Of a DNA stretch of 35,651 nt, positions 9,864-19,399 are shown in pieces. This DNA is from Oscillospiraceae bacterium (GTDB lineage Bacteria > Bacillota > Clostridia > Oscillospirales > Oscillospiraceae), in the NCBI GenBank assembly GCA_017541825.1, contig JAFXYJ010000075.1, positions 1 to 35,651 of the forward strand, read 5' to 3'. Within the stretch, counting starts at the first letter, position 1. Every line of letters begins with the position of its first letter. The notes below the pieces were generated by a model. The model was not told the origin of the DNA and did no database searches. It worked only from the letters and a program-made list of their open reading frames with translations. A program made the position numbers and the translations under genes.

Positions 9864-9892
9864 GAAATAACCCGAATCCCGGGCGTTGTCAA
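9864..9892 (-). promoter_or_regulatory. Promoter of the aro operon
   Basis: On the minus strand a perfect TTGACA (9892-9887) and TATTTC (9869-9864) are 17 bases apart, about 35 bases before the aroA ATG. No tryptophan or T-box leader fits in the short space, so aromatic feedback at this promoter is not evident. Confidence 0.65.
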
Positions 9893-9931
9893 CACTCCCG
9901 TGCCGCGTTCCCCGCAAGCGAACCGGAACGG

Positions 9932-9960
9932 TTGATGAAAAGTCTGATATATGTTATCAT
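9932..9960 (+). promoter_or_regulatory. Promoter of the YdcF-like gene
   Basis: TTGATG at 9932-9937 and TATCAT at 9955-9960 are 17 bases apart and about 37 bases before the ATG. The region 9893-9931 between this and the divergent aro promoter shows no other element. Confidence 0.6.
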
Positions 9961-9996
9961 GAACGCAGCCGCTGAAAGAGAGATTATCAGATTATT

Positions 9997-10812
9997 ATGA
10001 AAAGATCCGCCGTCATCGTCAACCGGTTTTATCTTGTCTTCGGCATACTGTGCCTTGTCTATTACGTTTTTGAGGGCATCACCGTCCGCTTCGGCCAGTC
10101 GCTGCTCTATGCCTGGCCCATGCTCGGCTGCTTCTGCATCGGACGCTGGTGGCTGTTCCGGCGCGCCTGGGCCGCGGGCAGGCCCCACCCCTTCCCCGGC
10201 TGGCTACTGACGGCCATCCGGATCGTCATGGCCCTGTGCATCGCCTTTTTCCTGTTTGTGGAGTACTTCATATGCTCGGCTGCCTTCGCTGCGCCGAAGG
10301 ACGGCCTCGACGCGATCATTATTCTCGGAGCCCGGGTAGACGCCGACGGACCCAGCGGCTCTCTCCATGAGCGCATCGAAGCCGCGGCCGACTATCTGCG
10401 CCGCAACCCGGACACGATCGCCGTGGCCTCCGGGGGGCAGGGCGAGGACGAGCCCATGAGCGAGGCGCAGTGCATCTATGAACACCTCGTCGCCGCCGGG
10501 ATCGACACGGACCGCATCCTGCTGGAGGATCGCTCCACCAGCACGGTGGAAAATCTGACCAACAGCTTCGCCATGCTTGAGGGCCGGGCTTCACAGGTCG
10601 GTATCGTGACCAACGACTTTCATATCTTCCGCGCGCTCTGTGTAGGGAGGGCTCTGGGCGGATATCTGCTCAGCCCCATCCCGGCCCGATCCTTCCCGCC
10701 GGGCTTCATCCACTACGCCATGCGGGAGTTCTTCGCCGTGTGCGTATCCACCCTGCGGGGCGATATGCTTTTCCCCGGCGTACCGCTGATCCGCGTGCTG
10801 CGCGGCGCATAA
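9997..10812 (+). CDS. YdcF/SanA/ElyC-family (DUF218) membrane protein
   Basis: A 271-residue protein with three hydrophobic segments (about residues 9-28, 36-50 and 68-92) followed by a soluble DUF218 domain. Family motifs are DAIIILGARVDADGPSGSLHERIEAA, VASGGQGEDEPMSEAQCIYEHLVAAGI, LEDRSTSTVENLTNSF, and VTNDFHIFRALCVGRALG. DUF218 proteins in other bacteria affect cell-envelope integrity and lipid carrier use, but the biochemical activity is unsettled. The Shine-Dalgarno is poor: GAGAGA lies about 18 bases before the ATG, and no better in-frame start is seen, so weak translation is likely. The gene stands alone between its promoter and a terminator. Confidence 0.88.
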   Translation: MKRSAVIVNRFYLVFGILCLVYYVFEGITVRFGQSLLYAWPMLGCFCIGRWWLFRRAWAAGRPHPFPGWLLTAIRIVMALCIAFFLFVEYFICSAAFAAPKDGLDAIIILGARVDADGPSGSLHERIEAAADYLRRNPDTIAVASGGQGEDEPMSEAQCIYEHLVAAGIDTDRILLEDRSTSTVENLTNSFAMLEGRASQVGIVTNDFHIFRALCVGRALGGYLLSPIPARSFPPGFIHYAMREFFAVCVSTLRGDMLFPGVPLIRVLRGA

Positions 10813-10821
10813 AGCCATTTC

Positions 10822-10853
10822 AAAACCGGGCTGCGGCAAAACAGCCCGGTTTT
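10822..10853 (+). terminator. Terminator of the YdcF-like gene
   Basis: A perfect 12-bp stem (AAAACCGGGCTG with CAGCCCGGTTTT) with an 8-base loop runs into a T-run, 9 bases after the stop codon. Confidence 0.88.
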
Positions 10854-10875
10854 TGATATTTGGCGCTTTGGCGAA

Positions 10876-10912
10876 AACAAAACACGGAGCTGCCGCGGCT
10901 CCGTGTTTTGTT
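10876..10912 (-). terminator. Terminator of the nfo-DUF3786-HAD operon
   Basis: A perfect 15-bp stem (AACAAAACACGGAGC with GCTCCGTGTTTTGTT) with a 7-base loop touches the stop codon of the HAD gene. On the minus strand it runs into a T-rich tail. It stands back to back with the preceding plus-strand terminator. Confidence 0.88.
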
Positions 10913-11606
10913 ATGACTCTTTCCCGATGATGCCGATCACCCGTTCGAGCGCGTCGATCTCATAGTCGAGCGGCAGCCCGGCGGCATTCCTCTCCCGCCG
11001 GGGATTGTACCAGCAGGTGCGGATCCCGGCGTTGACGCCCCCGCGCATGTCGCTGGTCAGCGAGTCGCCGACGATCAGATACGCCGTCGGATCGGCGTCG
11101 CCCAGGGCGGCAAATACTCTGTCGAAGAAAGCCCTCGTCGGCTTCTCGGCACCGACCTCCTCGGAGACGAACACCCCGTCGATGAGCCGATCGAGCCCCG
11201 AGCGCCGCAGCTTGGGGTACTGTACCAGCCGGTTGCCGTTGGTGACCACGCACTGACGCACGCGGCCGCGCAGCGCCTCCACGGTCTCTTTGGCCCCGGG
11301 CAGGAACCGCACGGTGTCGGTGAGGCGCTCCTCGTATTCCAGATTGAACGCCTCCGCCGCCGAGCCGTCCAGTCCGCAGGAGGTCAGGAATTCCTCAAAC
11401 CGGCCGCAGAGGATCTCGTCCCGTGTCCTTTCGCCCCGCTCGAGCATTTCCCAATGGCGCATATTGACGGCGGAATAGCGCGCGACCATCTCGTCGGTAC
11501 ATTCCCCGAAGCCGAAGATCTCAAAGCATTTCTTGATCGCCGCGCTCTCGGACGCCTTGAAATCCAGCAGCGTCCCGTCCAGATCCCACAGAACCGTCCG
11601 GATCAT
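10911..11606 (-). CDS. HAD-family phosphatase, YjjG-like
   Basis: A 231-residue haloacid dehalogenase hydrolase. Motif I is WDLDGTLLDF with the nucleophile Asp, motif II is VVTNGN, the motif III lysine is in SEEVGAEKPTRAFF, and motif IV is IVGDSLTSDMRGGVNAG. The C1 helical cap is about residues 16-90. The motif set and length match the YjjG group, noncanonical pyrimidine nucleotidases that remove modified nucleotides such as 5-halo-UMP. The start codon overlaps the stop of the DUF3786 gene (ATGA), and endonuclease IV begins the operon. A nucleotide-sanitising phosphatase next to a base-excision enzyme is a sensible pairing, but substrate specificity is inferred. Confidence 0.88.
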   Translation of the reverse strand: MIRTVLWDLDGTLLDFKASESAAIKKCFEIFGFGECTDEMVARYSAVNMRHWEMLERGERTRDEILCGRFEEFLTSCGLDGSAAEAFNLEYEERLTDTVRFLPGAKETVEALRGRVRQCVVTNGNRLVQYPKLRRSGLDRLIDGVFVSEEVGAEKPTRAFFDRVFAALGDADPTAYLIVGDSLTSDMRGGVNAGIRTCWYNPRRERNAAGLPLDYEIDALERVIGIIGKES

Positions 11607-12205
11607 CGCGCGCTCTCCGTGCCGGTCAGCCGCGCCTGCAGATAGCCGTGGGCGTACCAGGTGGTCTCGTAAAACATGAAATCCAGAGTGTTGGCGTCCC
11701 AGAGACACTTGAATTTTGACGGGATATCCAGCTCCTCCTCGCCCGCCCAGTACTGGATCCAGACCGGGAAAAAGTCGAACAGCGGCACGATGAAGCTCAG
11801 ATCGCCCTGTTTTTGTTCCACGCCGCCCCAGGACCGGCACAGCGCCTTCTTCTCCTCCAGACGGCCGTCGACGGCGCTCAGATCCTGGGTCAGATGCTCC
11901 ACGTGGTGGGCCGCGGTGTTGCCGCCCAGATCCACGATGCCGACCCATCGTCCGGCCAGGACCGGTCTGTCCGCCGCCCGGGAGAGGATATCATAGGCTG
12001 TGCAGGACTCGTTGAAGCCGGCCTCCCGGCCGCCGCAGACGAGCACGCCGGTCCGTCGGTCCAGCCGCGCCGGAGCGCCGAGGACGCGGAAGTATAGGGC
12101 GTCTTCGTCGTGCTCGAGTCCGAACCAGTCGATCATGGCCCGCTGGTCATAGGTCAGAAACCGTTCCCGGCTCTGCTCGAACAGCATCCTGTAGTTGTCA
12201 GTCAT
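11603..12205 (-). CDS. DUF3786-family protein
   Basis: A 200-residue soluble protein of the DUF3786 family, found mainly in anaerobes. Seen features are the AMIDWFGLEHDEDALYFRVLGAPARLDRRTGVL start, the central TAYDILSRAADRPVLAGRWVGIVDLGGN, and the strongly conserved-looking VPLFDFFPVWIQYWAGEEELDIPSKFKCLWDANTLDFMFYETTWY. There is no signal peptide or membrane segment. Other DUF3786 members are often found near corrinoid or one-carbon metabolism genes, but here the neighbours are endonuclease IV upstream (25-base gap) and the HAD phosphatase downstream (4-base overlap). AAGGAGG precedes the ATG. The biochemical function is unknown. Confidence 0.85.
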   Translation of the reverse strand: MTDNYRMLFEQSRERFLTYDQRAMIDWFGLEHDEDALYFRVLGAPARLDRRTGVLVCGGREAGFNESCTAYDILSRAADRPVLAGRWVGIVDLGGNTAAHHVEHLTQDLSAVDGRLEEKKALCRSWGGVEQKQGDLSFIVPLFDFFPVWIQYWAGEEELDIPSKFKCLWDANTLDFMFYETTWYAHGYLQARLTGTESAR

Positions 12206-12230
12206 GGATCCTCCTTTCGGTCCAGGCCTT

Positions 12231-13073
12231 TCAGCCCAGCGCCGCGCGCAGCCAGGCGATCTCGTCGGCGTAGCCCCGGTCGTCGTTGGGCGTCTCGAGG
12301 ATAAAGGGCAGTCCCGAGAGCGCCGGGTGGTTCACGACGCGCAGGATGGTCTCCGGGGCCATCCGGCCCTCCCGCAGTCTGGCGTGCCGGTCCTTTCGGC
12401 TGCCGCAGGGGTTCATCGAGTTGTTCAAATGTACCGCCCTCAGCCGCCCCAGGCCGATGACGCGGTCGAACTCCGAGAGCACGCCGTCCAGGTCGTTTTC
12501 AATGTCGTAGCCGCCGTCCCAGATGTGGCAGGTGTCCAGGCACACGCCCATCTTCTCCTGCCGCTCCACGGCGTCGAGGATGGCGCGCAGCTCCTCGAAC
12601 CGGCCGCCGACCTCGCTGCCCTTGCCGGCCATCGTTTCCAGGAGCACAGTGGTGTGCATCTCCGGCGAGAGCACCTCATTGAGCAGCGCGGCGATGGCCT
12701 CGATGCCCGCGGACACGCCCTGCCCCACATGGCTGCCCGGATGGAAGTTGTAGTAATTGCCCGGGGTCAGCTCCATGCGCTCAAGGTCCTCGGTAAATGC
12801 CAGCTTCGCAAACTCCCGCACATTTTCCTTGTCGCTGCAGGGGTTGAGCGTGTACGGCGCGTGGGCTACCAGCGGTCCCAGCGCGCGCTCCTCCGCCCAG
12901 GCGCGGAAAGCGGCGGCGTCCTCCGGGTCTGCCCTGGCCGCCGCGCCGCCCCGGGGATTTCTTGTGAAGAAGGCAAAGGTGTCCGCTCCCAGGGCGGCGG
13001 CCCGGCCGCCCATGGCCATGTATCCCCCCGACGCGGAGACGTGATAGCCGATATAGATCTTTTGAGTTGACAT
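12231..13073 (-). CDS. nfo: Endonuclease IV (AP endonuclease)
   Basis: Cleaves DNA 5' to abasic sites in base-excision repair, using three zinc ions in a TIM barrel. The 280-residue length is normal. Family motifs are YHVSASGGYMAMGGRAAALGADTFAFFTRNPRG at the start, LVAHAPYTLNPCS, NYYNFHPGSHVGQG (His ligands), VLLETMAGKGSEVG (Glu ligand), MGVCLDTCHIWDGGYD (Asp/His ligands), VHLNNSMNPCGSRKDRHARL and FILETPNDD. Where many relatives have VHLNDSK, this protein has VHLNNSM; the Asp changed to Asn lies next to, not among, the usual metal ligands. GGGGAG lies 9 bases before the ATG. It is the first gene of a three-gene operon. Confidence 0.95.
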   Translation of the reverse strand: MSTQKIYIGYHVSASGGYMAMGGRAAALGADTFAFFTRNPRGGAAARADPEDAAAFRAWAEERALGPLVAHAPYTLNPCSDKENVREFAKLAFTEDLERMELTPGNYYNFHPGSHVGQGVSAGIEAIAALLNEVLSPEMHTTVLLETMAGKGSEVGGRFEELRAILDAVERQEKMGVCLDTCHIWDGGYDIENDLDGVLSEFDRVIGLGRLRAVHLNNSMNPCGSRKDRHARLREGRMAPETILRVVNHPALSGLPFILETPNDDRGYADEIAWLRAALG

Positions 13074-13108
13074 AATATTCTCCCCTTCGACAGCTCCTCT
13101 TTCGGATC

Positions 13109-13114
13109 ATTATA
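13109..13114 (-). promoter_or_regulatory. -10 box of the nfo operon
   Basis: A perfect TATAAT on the minus strand, preceded by TGG, lies about 36 bases before the nfo ATG. The -35 region (TTTTCT at 17 bases) is weak and coincides with the T-run of the upstream terminator. Confidence 0.55.
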
Positions 13115-13140
13115 CCACAGACAGGCCGGAAAGAAAAGCA

Positions 13141-13176
13141 TCATCCCGGGAGAGCTGTCCGGCGCTCCCGGGATGA
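13141..13176 (-). terminator. Terminator of the MBL-fold gene
   Basis: A 12-bp stem (TCATCCCGGGAG with CTCCCGGGATGA) with a 12-base loop continues on the minus strand into GCTTTTCTTT. It lies 54 bases after the MBL-fold stop and immediately upstream of the nfo promoter. Confidence 0.8.
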
Positions 13177-13229
13177 CCCGAGGAGATCGTGTGTCTGCGC
13201 CTTGCCCGGCGCGGGAGAGCGGCGCGGCT

Positions 13230-13982
13230 CTACTCGCCGTCTGCCGGAACCGGATCGGCGGTCACGTCCGGTGCGTCCAGCTCGAAGCTCTGCAGCGGGT
13301 GTTCGATGCGGGCGATCCGGTCGCTGTAGGCGGCGGCGACGGGCATGCCGCAGAACTTTTCGATGTACTCGTAGCGGTCCCACATGTGCATCGGAAAGGC
13401 CATGTTCACATGGACCGAGCGCATCAGCGCGTCGAAGCCCAGGGTATAGTTGGCGCCGAGCCGGGGGTCCAGCGGCACGAAGGCAGCGTCCAACCGCATG
13501 CCCTTGAGCTTGACGAGCTGGGCGAAATAGTCGTTTTTCATGGCGCGCTCTTCCGCCGGAGTGTCGTCCGGCCAGGCCCACCAGTGCAGATCCCCCGCGT
13601 GGTAGACAGTTTTGCCCGCATAGCTCACGACAAACGCCACGCCGCAGTCGGTGGAGCCCAGCGTCGCCGCGCTCAGCGCGCCGGCGCTGCCGCCGGTCAG
13701 CACCCGGCGCCGGTCCGGGCCCATGCGGATGACGTTCTCGCCCTTCTCCCTGGCCGGATCGACGGGGATGTCGGAGGACAAGATGAAGGTGCGCTTCGGA
13801 AAACGCGCGCAGCGTTCAAAAATCGCCGGCGTGAAATGGTCGGCGTGGACATGACTGACGAATATGAACAGCCGCCTGGCCGGGTCGATCTCGGGCAGCT
13901 CTCCCTCCGCCCAGTCGAAGAGACAGGCGATATCCGCCCACTCCGCCAGAAAGCCGCTGTGCTTTATATAAGTGACCCGCAT
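13230..13982 (-). CDS. MBL-fold metallo-hydrolase
   Basis: A 250-residue metallo-beta-lactamase-fold protein of the small UlaG/YycJ-like kind. The metal site is HVHADHF (His44, His46, Asp48, His49). The third ligand region is GKTVYHAGDLHWWAW, with Asp in AGDLH, and a late histidine is in FPMHMWDRYEY. The start MRVTYIKHSGFLAE is typical of the group, where the first strands read as x-Y-I-x-H-S-x-F. GGAGGGA precedes the ATG. It is a single gene with its own terminator, and a 10-bp inverted repeat lies just upstream. Substrate is unknown; lactonase, phosphodiesterase and nuclease activities all occur in this fold. Confidence 0.87.
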   Translation of the reverse strand: MRVTYIKHSGFLAEWADIACLFDWAEGELPEIDPARRLFIFVSHVHADHFTPAIFERCARFPKRTFILSSDIPVDPAREKGENVIRMGPDRRRVLTGGSAGALSAATLGSTDCGVAFVVSYAGKTVYHAGDLHWWAWPDDTPAEERAMKNDYFAQLVKLKGMRLDAAFVPLDPRLGANYTLGFDALMRSVHVNMAFPMHMWDRYEYIEKFCGMPVAAAYSDRIARIEHPLQSFELDAPDVTADPVPADGE

Positions 13983-14001
13983 GGGTGATTCCCTCCGTAT
14001 G

Positions 14002-14038
14002 CTTTACATAAAAAACATATCAATATTCTTATGTAAAG
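14002..14038. promoter_or_regulatory. 10-bp inverted repeat upstream of the MBL-fold gene
   Basis: CTTTACATAA at 14002-14011 and its exact reverse complement TTATGTAAAG at 14029-14038 are separated by 17 bases, 20-56 bases before the MBL-fold ATG. On the minus strand the distal arm contains TTTACA, which could act as a -35 box. The arms look like an operator for a dimeric regulator. No matching site was noticed elsewhere in the window. Confidence 0.55.
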
Positions 14039-14137
14039 TCAGTATATAGGCATCCCCAGGCGACCTCAAGTTACAGTTTTGTCTTAATTTTGGAAAAAAC
14101 AGACAGTTTTCCACGCCCGTACAACCCCTTGGGGCGG

Positions 14138-14190
14138 GCCCAAAAACGGACACAATATATCCGGAACGGTCGTCCGGTTTTGGGCTTTTT
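14138..14190 (+). promoter_or_regulatory. Terminator-like hairpin, possible attenuator or end of a small RNA
   Basis: GCCCAAAAACGGAC (14138-14151) pairs with GTCCGGTTTTGGGC (14172-14185) with one mismatch and is followed directly by TTTTTC. Inside it, CCGGA and TCCGG can form a competing smaller hairpin. It lies between two divergent genes, so it does not terminate a known coding transcript. The preceding 14041-14137 holds a TATATA, a GGAAAA...TTTTCC hairpin and CCCCTTGGGG. It could be a small RNA's terminator or a leader control element. Confidence 0.5.
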
Positions 14191-14212
14191 CTTCCCGCCG
14201 GTATGGTATGAT
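14180..14212 (+). promoter_or_regulatory. Possible promoter of the CDP-alcohol phosphatidyltransferase gene
   Basis: TTGGGC at 14180-14185 is followed by overlapping -10-like boxes TATGGT (14202-14207, 16-base spacing) and TATGAT (14207-14212, 21-base spacing). The ATG at 14208 falls inside the second box, which argues against that ATG as the start of the gene. Confidence 0.4.
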
Positions 14213-14243
14213 CGCGGCGCAGGACGGCGGGAGGCGATGGAAA

Positions 14244-14813
14244 TTGAGAAGGATCTTCGACGGGCCGGCGGTGACCGTACCGAATCTGCTCTCGCTGTTC
14301 CGGCTGGCGCTGATCCCCGTGATCGTGCGGCTGGACACCGCGGGACACAGCGCCGGCGCCGCAGCGGTGTTCCTGCTCTCCGGGCTGACGGATCTGGCGG
14401 ACGGCTTTGTCGCCCGGCATTTCGGTCAGATCAGCGATCTGGGCAAGGCGCTGGACCCTCTGGCCGACAAGCTCACGCAGCTGGCGGCGGCCGCCTGTCT
14501 GGCGCGGCGGTTCCGGTACTTTCCCGCGCTGCTGGCGCTCATGTGCGTCAAGGAGTCGCTGGTGGGGATCGGCTGCCTGCTGGCCATCCGGCGCTCGGGA
14601 CGGGTGCGCAGCGCAGACTGGCACGGCAAGGCCGCCGCAGCGCTGATGCTCTCTGTCCTGGCCGCACATTTTCTCTGGCGGGACATCCCCGCGGCGGTCT
14701 CCGCTGTGCTCATCGCCCTGTGTGCATCGGGCACGCTGTTCTCCGGCGCGATGTACGCCGCGGAGGATCTGCGGATCCTGCGCAGCTCGCCCCGGCAGGG
14801 ACCGGAGCGGTAA
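14244..14813 (+). CDS. CDP-alcohol phosphatidyltransferase (PgsA/Pls-like)
   Basis: An integral membrane enzyme of phospholipid synthesis that moves a phosphatidyl group from CDP-diacylglycerol to an alcohol, most often glycerol-3-phosphate. The family signature D-G-x2-A-R-x8-G-x3-D-x3-D is seen in the segment starting LTDLADGFVARHFG and ending in KALDPLADK. Four or more hydrophobic segments surround it. TTG at 14244 is preferred as the start because GGGAGG lies 9 bases upstream; the ATG at 14208 has no Shine-Dalgarno and sits in a -10-like box. The resulting length is 189 residues, normal for PgsA. Which alcohol is used is not certain, since phosphatidylinositolphosphate and phosphatidylglycerophosphate synthases share the motif. 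Confidence 0.88.
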   Translation: MRRIFDGPAVTVPNLLSLFRLALIPVIVRLDTAGHSAGAAAVFLLSGLTDLADGFVARHFGQISDLGKALDPLADKLTQLAAAACLARRFRYFPALLALMCVKESLVGIGCLLAIRRSGRVRSADWHGKAAAALMLSVLAAHFLWRDIPAAVSAVLIALCASGTLFSGAMYAAEDLRILRSSPRQGPER

Positions 14814-14840
14814 AAAGAAAAAGCTCCCCCCGGGAAAACC

Positions 14841-14871
14841 AAAAAGGGCTGCTTCGCGGCAGCCCTTTTTT
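14841..14871. terminator. Bidirectional terminator
   Basis: A 12-bp stem (AAAAAGGGCTGC with GCAGCCCTTTTT) with a short loop and a T-run lies 27 bases after the phosphatidyltransferase stop. On the opposite strand it also ends in a T-run, 22 bases after the glycogen phosphorylase stop, so it serves both convergent genes. Confidence 0.88.
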
Positions 14872-14893
14872 GCTGTATGTGCTGTATATGCTG

Positions 14894-17224
<2,331 letters not shown>

Positions 17225-17273
17225 AATCCTTTCTTTCCCAAAATCCGTTCCCGATAATTCATATAACCGAGTT

Positions 17274-17302
17274 ATTATATCCTCTTATTCCTTTTTTTGC
17301 AA
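17274..17302 (-). promoter_or_regulatory. Promoter of the glycogen phosphorylase gene
   Basis: On the minus strand TTGCAA (17302-17297) and a perfect TATAAT (17279-17274) are exactly 17 bases apart, about 50 bases before the ATG. Confidence 0.75.
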
Positions 17303-17320
17303 CTACATAATGTAATAAAA

Positions 17321-17351
17321 CCGGGCACTGTGTTCATTTTCCAGTGCCCGG
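17321..17351 (-). terminator. Terminator of the lipoprotein operon
   Basis: A 10-bp stem (CCGGGCACTG with CAGTGCCCGG) with an 11-base loop continues on the minus strand into GTTTTATTA. It lies 35 bases after the stop of the DUF3298-like lipoprotein gene and just upstream of the glgP promoter. Confidence 0.82.
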
Positions 17352-17386
17352 GTCAAGTTTTTCTTATAGTGTGCCGTTTTGTCCGA

Positions 17387-19396
17387 TCAGCCAGCGTAGG
17401 GCAGGAACGCAAAGTACTCCTCCTCGGGGATGCCGTCGATCACCCAGCCGCCCCGGTTTCCGGAGGCCGGACGGAGGACCCGGATCGTCCCGCGCTGTCC
17501 GCTGTCCGACCGGAACAGCACGTCGGCACCGTCGGTACCGGTCAGCAGCAGCCGCTCCCCCACGGGCAGCAGCGTCTGCGTCCCGTCTTCCAGCGTCACG
17601 CTCAGCGCTTTTTTCAGCGTGAGCCACTGGCGGTTGCGCAGGTAGCGCCAGCCGTCGAAGCCGCCCCACATATCTTCCTGCGGAGTGATCACGCCGTCTT
17701 TGACAGTGTATGCGCGCACCGCCGCATAGGTTCCCAGCTGATAGCTCCAGCTCTCCAGGAACACGACGCTGCCGCTGACGACGGCCCGGCCGTCGGCCCG
17801 GCTCGTGCGCCGGGACGGATCCGCGCCGCCGCGGCTCTCGCCGGTGAAGGGGATCGGCGCGAGAGTGTCGCCCCGCCAGGCGCAGGTCACGTAGTCGTCC
17901 GAACCCATGTTGCCGGAGAACAGGATCTCCGCTGTGCCGTCGGAGTCCAGATCCGTCAGATACAGCGACAGCAGCGACGCGTCGACATCCAAGGCGTCCG
18001 GGGCCAGCTCGCCGTCGACGAGGAGCCGCCAGTGCTCCATGCCGTCGGCGGCGGTGTTGAGCAGATCGATCGTCTCTCTGTCGCCGTCGCCGTCCAGGTC
18101 ATAGCGGAAGGGCAGGCGCGCGGAGATCTCCATCGGCAGCGCGGCGAAATCCTGCCGGTCCATCAGGACCAGAGAGCCGTCCTTTCCGCTCTGGGAGATC
18201 AGGTATTCCCGCGTGCCGCCGCTGCCGGTATAGCGCAGCATCACGTCGGGGATGATCTCGGGGATGTCGGTCTGCAGGCAGAGAGTCTCCCCGTCTTCGA
18301 TGCGGTCGGCGAACCAGAACATGTCCTTTTCCCAGAAGGTGTTGTTGTAATCGCTGTATTCGGCATGGAAAAGCTCCACGTTCTCCACGCGCCCCCGCGC
18401 TTTCAAAAAGACGAGCTGGTGCGCGCCGTCCTCCGCCATATACTGGGATACGCCGCCCTCGTCGATCCTTCCCTCGAGCACGCCGTCGGCCCGGGACACA
18501 GGCAGGTACTCCTCCCGGATCTGCGCCCGAAGCCATTCATAGGGCAGTGTGAGCAGGATGAGTCCCGAGGCGTACGGCGCAATCTCGTAGGGATTGGCGA
18601 TGACCGTGAGGCCCCGGTCGTCAAAAAACCAGTTGCCGTCCCGCAGCAGGCCGGGAAGATACTGCTCGTAATCGTCGTAGTACCCGCCCATGGCCATGGC
18701 CGTGTTCTCGCCGCTGCGGCTCACCTCCCAGAGCATGTCCTCGCAGGCGGTGAGGAACGCAGCCGGGTCGTCAGCCAGATCCTGCAGCGAGATCTGCTCG
18801 CCCGTGGCCGGATCGAAGTTCAGCGCGGAGACGCCGTAGGACCCGTGGACGCCGCCGGTATAATAGCTTTCGGCGTACGCCAGGGACAGGACCCGCCGAT
18901 CGCCGCGTTTCACGCTGACCTCCCGGTGCATATAGAAAGGCGTGAACCAGTCCGCCTCACTGTAGGCCCGGCGAAGGGCCAGGTCTTCGGCCGCGGCCGC
19001 CAGGAACCCCTCCCGTCCGGAGAGTCCCTCCGAACCGTCGCCGTCGAGGAACTGCCGGAAATCCGCCTCGAGAACGGCGTTGATCCTCGCCTCGGCCTCC
19101 GGCGCGCCGTCCATACGCACCCGGGCCAGCATGGCGGAGTATTCGAGCAGGACCGTTTCTCCGTCCTCGCCGTATTCGCTGCCGCTCTCGATGCCCAGGG
19201 AGACGACGATCCCTCCGGAGCCGGCTGCGGGCGGTTCCTCCGCCGTCGGCTGCGGGACGTCCGGCCGGCCGACGATGGGCTCCGACGCCGTTTCCCCGGG
19301 TTTTTCCGCCGCGGGTTCGGTCTTTTCGAGCGCGCAGGCGCACAGGGAAAAGGCCGCCGCCAGGGTAAGGATGAGCGCGATCGTTCTGTTTTTCAT
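17387..19396 (-). CDS. Large lipoprotein with DUF3298/RsiV-like region and repeat domain
   Basis: A 669-residue secreted lipoprotein: signal peptide MKNRTIALILTLAAAFSLCAC with lipobox Cys21, then a Glu/Pro-rich linker to about residue 60. Residues roughly 70-295 match the DUF4163/DUF3298 layout of RsiV-like extracellular domains: SLGIESG..., DFRQFLDGDGSEGL, SYYTGGVHGSYGVSALNFDPATGEQISLQDL, NWFFDDRGLTVIANPYEIAPYASG and TLPYEWLRAQI. Farther on are Asp-rich loops (RYDLDGDGDRETIDLLN, LTDLDSDGTAEILFSG) resembling FG-GAP/VCBS calcium-binding repeats, then a C-terminal beta-rich part. Three bases separate it from the GerMN lipoprotein upstream. RsiV relatives bind lysozyme, but this protein lacks an anti-sigma region, so lysozyme binding is only a possibility. 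Confidence 0.78.
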   Translation of the reverse strand: MKNRTIALILTLAAAFSLCACALEKTEPAAEKPGETASEPIVGRPDVPQPTAEEPPAAGSGGIVVSLGIESGSEYGEDGETVLLEYSAMLARVRMDGAPEAEARINAVLEADFRQFLDGDGSEGLSGREGFLAAAAEDLALRRAYSEADWFTPFYMHREVSVKRGDRRVLSLAYAESYYTGGVHGSYGVSALNFDPATGEQISLQDLADDPAAFLTACEDMLWEVSRSGENTAMAMGGYYDDYEQYLPGLLRDGNWFFDDRGLTVIANPYEIAPYASGLILLTLPYEWLRAQIREEYLPVSRADGVLEGRIDEGGVSQYMAEDGAHQLVFLKARGRVENVELFHAEYSDYNNTFWEKDMFWFADRIEDGETLCLQTDIPEIIPDVMLRYTGSGGTREYLISQSGKDGSLVLMDRQDFAALPMEISARLPFRYDLDGDGDRETIDLLNTAADGMEHWRLLVDGELAPDALDVDASLLSLYLTDLDSDGTAEILFSGNMGSDDYVTCAWRGDTLAPIPFTGESRGGADPSRRTSRADGRAVVSGSVVFLESWSYQLGTYAAVRAYTVKDGVITPQEDMWGGFDGWRYLRNRQWLTLKKALSVTLEDGTQTLLPVGERLLLTGTDGADVLFRSDSGQRGTIRVLRPASGNRGGWVIDGIPEEEYFAFLPYAG

Positions 19397-19399
19397 GGC

